From Mycolicibacter heraklionensis (GTDB lineage: Bacteria > Actinomycetota > Actinomycetes > Mycobacteriales > Mycobacteriaceae), in NCBI RefSeq assembly GCF_019645815.1, contig NZ_CP080997.1:4096880-4160879 (forward strand): a DNA stretch of 64,000 nt. Reading direction: 5' to 3'. The notes beneath the pieces are model-generated. The model was given only the letters and a program-made list of their open reading frames with translations. It did not search any database and was not told where the DNA came from. Every line of letters starts with the position of its first letter. Positions within the stretch are counted from its first letter, which is position 1. Shown piece by piece: positions 61,459-64,000 of the stretch. The position numbers and the translations under genes were made by a program.

Positions 61459-61667
61459 AGATCCGCCTGGACCGCACGCTGTGCGACGGGTTCGGCTACT
61501 GCGCCAAACACGCGCCCAAGCATTTCTCCCTGGACGACTGGGGATACGCGTCCCTGACCGGCGACGGTTCCGTTGCGAAGTCCGACGAGCACGACGTCAT
61601 GCGCGCCCTGCTGGACTGCCCGGTGCACGCCATCATCGAGATCACCGAGGAGGAGTACGACGTATGA
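61455..61667 (+). CDS. Small 3Fe-4S-type ferredoxin
   Basis: Ferredoxin of 70 aa with TLCDGFGYCAKH (C-x5-C) and LDCPVHAI, three Cys. It overlaps the NuoF-like gene (ATGA at 61455) and the next gene (ATGA at 61664), so it is embedded in one operon. It is the likely electron partner of the NuoF-like flavoprotein. Confidence 0.93.
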   Translation: MKIRLDRTLCDGFGYCAKHAPKHFSLDDWGYASLTGDGSVAKSDEHDVMRALLDCPVHAIIEITEEEYDV

Positions 61668-63319
61668 GCTCACCCGGACGCCCTCTTCCAGCCGTTACCC
61701 CCGAGAACGAATTCTTCTGGACCGCAGGCGCCGACGGCGTGCTGCGAGTACAGAAATGCCTCGACTGCGCCGCGCTGATTCACCCGCCGCAGCCGGTATG
61801 CCGGTATTGCCGCGGCACGAACATGGGTGTGCGGGACGTGTCCGGGCGCGCCACCCTGGCCGGGTTCACCGTCAACCATCGGTTCAGCCTGCCCGGGCTG
61901 CCGGCGCCCTATGTGGTGGCCCAGGTAGCGATCAACGAAGACCCGCGAGTTCGGTTGACCACCAACATCATCGATTGCGATCCCGACCACCTCGAGCTGG
62001 GCCAGCAGGTGCAGGTGGCGTTCGAGAACATCGAGGATGTGTGGCTGCCGCTGTTTCGCCCGGTGCCGGACAGTGCGGAGACCAAGCCGCTTCCCGAGGA
62101 CGAGATCGCACCCGAGGACTACGCACAGCACGTGCGCCCGATGGTGACGACCGACAAGTTCGAGGACAAGGTGGCGCTCACCGGGATCGGCATGTCCACG
62201 TTGGGGCGCCGGCAGATGGTGGACCCCCTGTCGCTGACCGTGGCCGCGTGCGAGGCGGCGATCGCCGATGCAGGGCTGAGCATCGAGGACATCGACGGGC
62301 TCTCCACGTATCCCGGCGCCGGCCTGCCCGGTCCCTTCGGTGAGGGCGGAGTGACCGCGCTCGAAGCGGCGTTGGGCCTCCACCCGACCTGGCACAACGG
62401 CGGACTCGAGACGTTCGGGCCGAGCGGATCGGTGATCGCCGCCATGTTGGCGGTGGCCACCGGGTTGGCGCGCCATGTGCTGTGTTTCCGCACCCTGTGG
62501 GAGGCCACCTACAACGAGCTGATGAAGCAGGGCAAGATCAGGCCACCCGGCGGGCGGACCACGAGCTGGCAGATGCCGTTCGGGGCCACCTCGGCCGCGC
62601 ACACCCTGGCGCAGAACGCCCAACGGCACTTCCACCGCTACGGCACCACCCGCGAGACCCTGGGCTGGATTGCGCTGAATCAGCGGGCCAACGCCGCGCT
62701 CAATCCGACGGCGATCTACCGGGACCCGATGAGCATGGACGACTACCTGTCCGCTCGGATGATCACCACCCCGTTCGGTCTTTACGACTGCGACGTCCCC
62801 TGCGACGGTGCGGTCGCGGTGATCGTGTCGGCCGTCGATGCGGCACGCGACCTGGCCAAGCCGCCGATCCGAGTCGAGGCGGTCGGGACCCAGATCATCG
62901 AGCGGATCGATTGGGACCAGAGCACGCTGACCCATGAGCCGCAGGTCCTCGGCCAGTCCGCGCACCTATGGTCGCGGACGTCGTTGCGGCCGGCCGACGT
63001 CGACGTCGCCGAGCTCTACGACGGGTTCACCTTCAACTGCCTGTCCTGGATTGAGGCACTGGGCTTTTGCGGCATCGGTGAGGCGAAGAGCTTCCTGGAC
63101 GGGGGCACCAACATCGCGCGCGACGGGGTGCTGCCGCTGAACACGCACGGCGGTCAACTCTCGCACGGTCGCACCCACGGCATGGGACTGATCCACGAGG
63201 CCGTCACCCAGTTGCGCGGCGAGGCCGGTGAACGCCAGGTCGCCGGCGCGCGAGTCGCCGTGGCGAGCAGCGGCGGCCTCACACCGAGCGGGGTCATACT
63301 GCTGCGGACAGACGCGTGA
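61664..63319 (+). CDS. DUF35/OB-fold and thiolase-like fusion (Ltp2/ChsH2 type)
   Basis: Protein of 551 aa. The first about 140 residues form a DUF35-like module with a zinc ribbon (KCLDCAALIHPPQPVCRYC) and an OB fold. The rest is a lipid-transfer-type thiolase domain (VALTGIGMSTLGRRQMVDPL, VDVAELYDGFTFNCLSWIEA, THGGQLSHGRTHGMG). In steroid breakdown, ChsH2 (DUF35) and Ltp2 are separate proteins that do a retro-aldol cleavage; here both lie in one chain. ATG 61664 and the GTGA at its end tie it to both neighbours. Confidence 0.9.
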   Translation: MSSPGRPLPAVTPENEFFWTAGADGVLRVQKCLDCAALIHPPQPVCRYCRGTNMGVRDVSGRATLAGFTVNHRFSLPGLPAPYVVAQVAINEDPRVRLTTNIIDCDPDHLELGQQVQVAFENIEDVWLPLFRPVPDSAETKPLPEDEIAPEDYAQHVRPMVTTDKFEDKVALTGIGMSTLGRRQMVDPLSLTVAACEAAIADAGLSIEDIDGLSTYPGAGLPGPFGEGGVTALEAALGLHPTWHNGGLETFGPSGSVIAAMLAVATGLARHVLCFRTLWEATYNELMKQGKIRPPGGRTTSWQMPFGATSAAHTLAQNAQRHFHRYGTTRETLGWIALNQRANAALNPTAIYRDPMSMDDYLSARMITTPFGLYDCDVPCDGAVAVIVSAVDAARDLAKPPIRVEAVGTQIIERIDWDQSTLTHEPQVLGQSAHLWSRTSLRPADVDVAELYDGFTFNCLSWIEALGFCGIGEAKSFLDGGTNIARDGVLPLNTHGGQLSHGRTHGMGLIHEAVTQLRGEAGERQVAGARVAVASSGGLTPSGVILLRTDA

Positions 63320-64000
63320 AGGCCGCCACGGTTCGCCCCCGGATGGTCAGCGCCGACGGGGTGCCGATGTCGGCGCTGGTCGCCGAGGTCCCTGACCCGC
63401 ATGCCGTGGTGGTCGCGCTGCATGGCGGCGGGACCACGTCGATCTATTTCGACTGCCCCGGACAGGCCACGCTGTCGCTGTTGAGAACCGGTGCGGCGCT
63501 GGGTTACACCGTGATCGCGTTGGATCGTCCGGGCTACGGCAGTTCGGCACTGTATCCCGAGGCGATGACCGAGCCCGAGCAACGCGTCCGGCTGGCCTAC
63601 CTGGCCGTCGACCGGATCCTCGGTGACCGGGCGCGCGGCGCCGGCCTGTTCGTGCTGGGCCACTCCAACGGTTGCGAGCTGGCGGTGCGGATGGCGGCAG
63701 ATGACCGGGGCTCCGAACTGCTGGGCTTGGAGCTGGCGGGTACCGGACTGCGCTACCAGGACGCCGCGCGAGCCGCGTTGGGCTCGGCCGGGCCCGGCCA
63801 GCGGCCCGCCGGTCTGCGCGAACTGCTCTGGGAGCCCGCCGCGCTGTATCCGGAGGCGGTGCTGCGCGGGATCACCAACGCGTCCCCGGGCTCGCCCTAT
63901 GAAGCCGACATGGTTACCAGTTGGCCGCGCCGGGACTTTCCGTCGCTGGCGGGACGGGTTCGGGTTCCAGTGCGCTTCACCTTCGCCGAGCACGAGAAGG
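63316..64000 (+). CDS. Alpha/beta hydrolase (partial, cut by window end)
   Basis: GTG 63316 overlaps the thiolase stop as GTGA. The frame stays open to the window end (228 residues). Motifs: VVVALHGGGTTSIYFD, LDRPGYGSSAL and the nucleophile elbow VLGHSNGCELAVRM. The C-terminal His of the triad would lie outside the window. It continues the operon and may be a pathway esterase or a C-C hydrolase. Confidence 0.85.
   Translation, partial: MKAATVRPRMVSADGVPMSALVAEVPDPHAVVVALHGGGTTSIYFDCPGQATLSLLRTGAALGYTVIALDRPGYGSSALYPEAMTEPEQRVRLAYLAVDRILGDRARGAGLFVLGHSNGCELAVRMAADDRGSELLGLELAGTGLRYQDAARAALGSAGPGQRPAGLRELLWEPAALYPEAVLRGITNASPGSPYEADMVTSWPRRDFPSLAGRVRVPVRFTFAEHEK

Noticed and set aside
1..64000. 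CRISPR arrays, tRNA and rRNA genes
   Set aside because: No regularly spaced repeats and no recognisable structural RNA gene were seen on reading.

Overview
The window is high-GC actinobacterial DNA and is best read as a mycobacterium. Supporting marks are a complete six-gene Mce cassette (MceA-MceF), two Mce-associated membrane proteins, an MmpS-like secreted protein, a 13E12-type DUF222/HNH gene, a mycofactocin-coupled SDR, and many F420/luciferase-like and P450/ferredoxin pairs. Genes are dense, many overlap as ATGA, GTGA or TGATG, and GTG/TTG starts are common. No rRNA, tRNA or CRISPR array was seen. All functions are read from motifs and general family knowledge; no database search was run.

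Layout. (1) 1-1.26 kb: an IS110-family element at the window edge. (2) 1.3-3.55 kb: a TetR-SRPBCC-LLM operon on the + strand. (3) 3.56-13.45 kb: a long minus-strand catabolic operon (TetR, 3Fe-4S ferredoxin, P450, amidohydrolase, two creatinase-fold proteins, crotonase, tandem CaiB CoA-transferase), with an SDR and a divergent SnoaL-like gene behind it. Two copies of one operator-like sequence flank the SDR. (4) 14.03-23.70 kb: a DUF222/HNH endonuclease gene split in two by an 8.4-kb integrated element. The element carries a large serine recombinase, a RepSA-type rolling-circle initiator, an FtsK/TraB-type DNA pump, small accessory genes, an XRE-TPR regulator coupled to a creatininase-family enzyme, and an ArsR-type repressor. 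Joining the two flanks at a shared CAA restores a 416-codon ORF exactly, so the element ends can be placed to within a few bases. (5) 23.7-36.2 kb: a minus-strand ring-cleavage operon (MhpA-, MhpB- and MhpC-like proteins, a KstD-like flavoprotein, LLM, SDR, cyclase and two hydrolases) divergent from an IclR-type regulator and a second KstD-like flavoprotein. (6) 36.2-47.3 kb: secreted and Mce-associated proteins on the + strand converging on a minus-strand mceA-F cassette that has no yrbE permease pair in front of it. (7) 47.4-64 kb: further CoA and redox catabolism. This includes a CoA-transferase, aldehyde dehydrogenase, SDRs, ferredoxin-P450, an acyl-CoA dehydrogenase pair, two amidohydrolases, a Rieske protein, hydrolases, a stand-alone NuoF-like flavoprotein coupled to a ferredoxin, a DUF35-thiolase fusion, and a hydrolase cut by the window end.

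Together the non-mobile part looks like an accessory catabolic island: uptake by Mce, oxidation by P450s, flavoproteins and LLM enzymes, ring opening by an extradiol dioxygenase, and side-chain removal by CoA-ester chemistry ending in a thiolase/aldolase. The substrate cannot be read from the sequence. Something steroid-like or alkyl-aromatic would fit. A near-palindrome, GRRADTNNNRTTCTY, lies in front of at least five transcription units and suggests a shared regulator.
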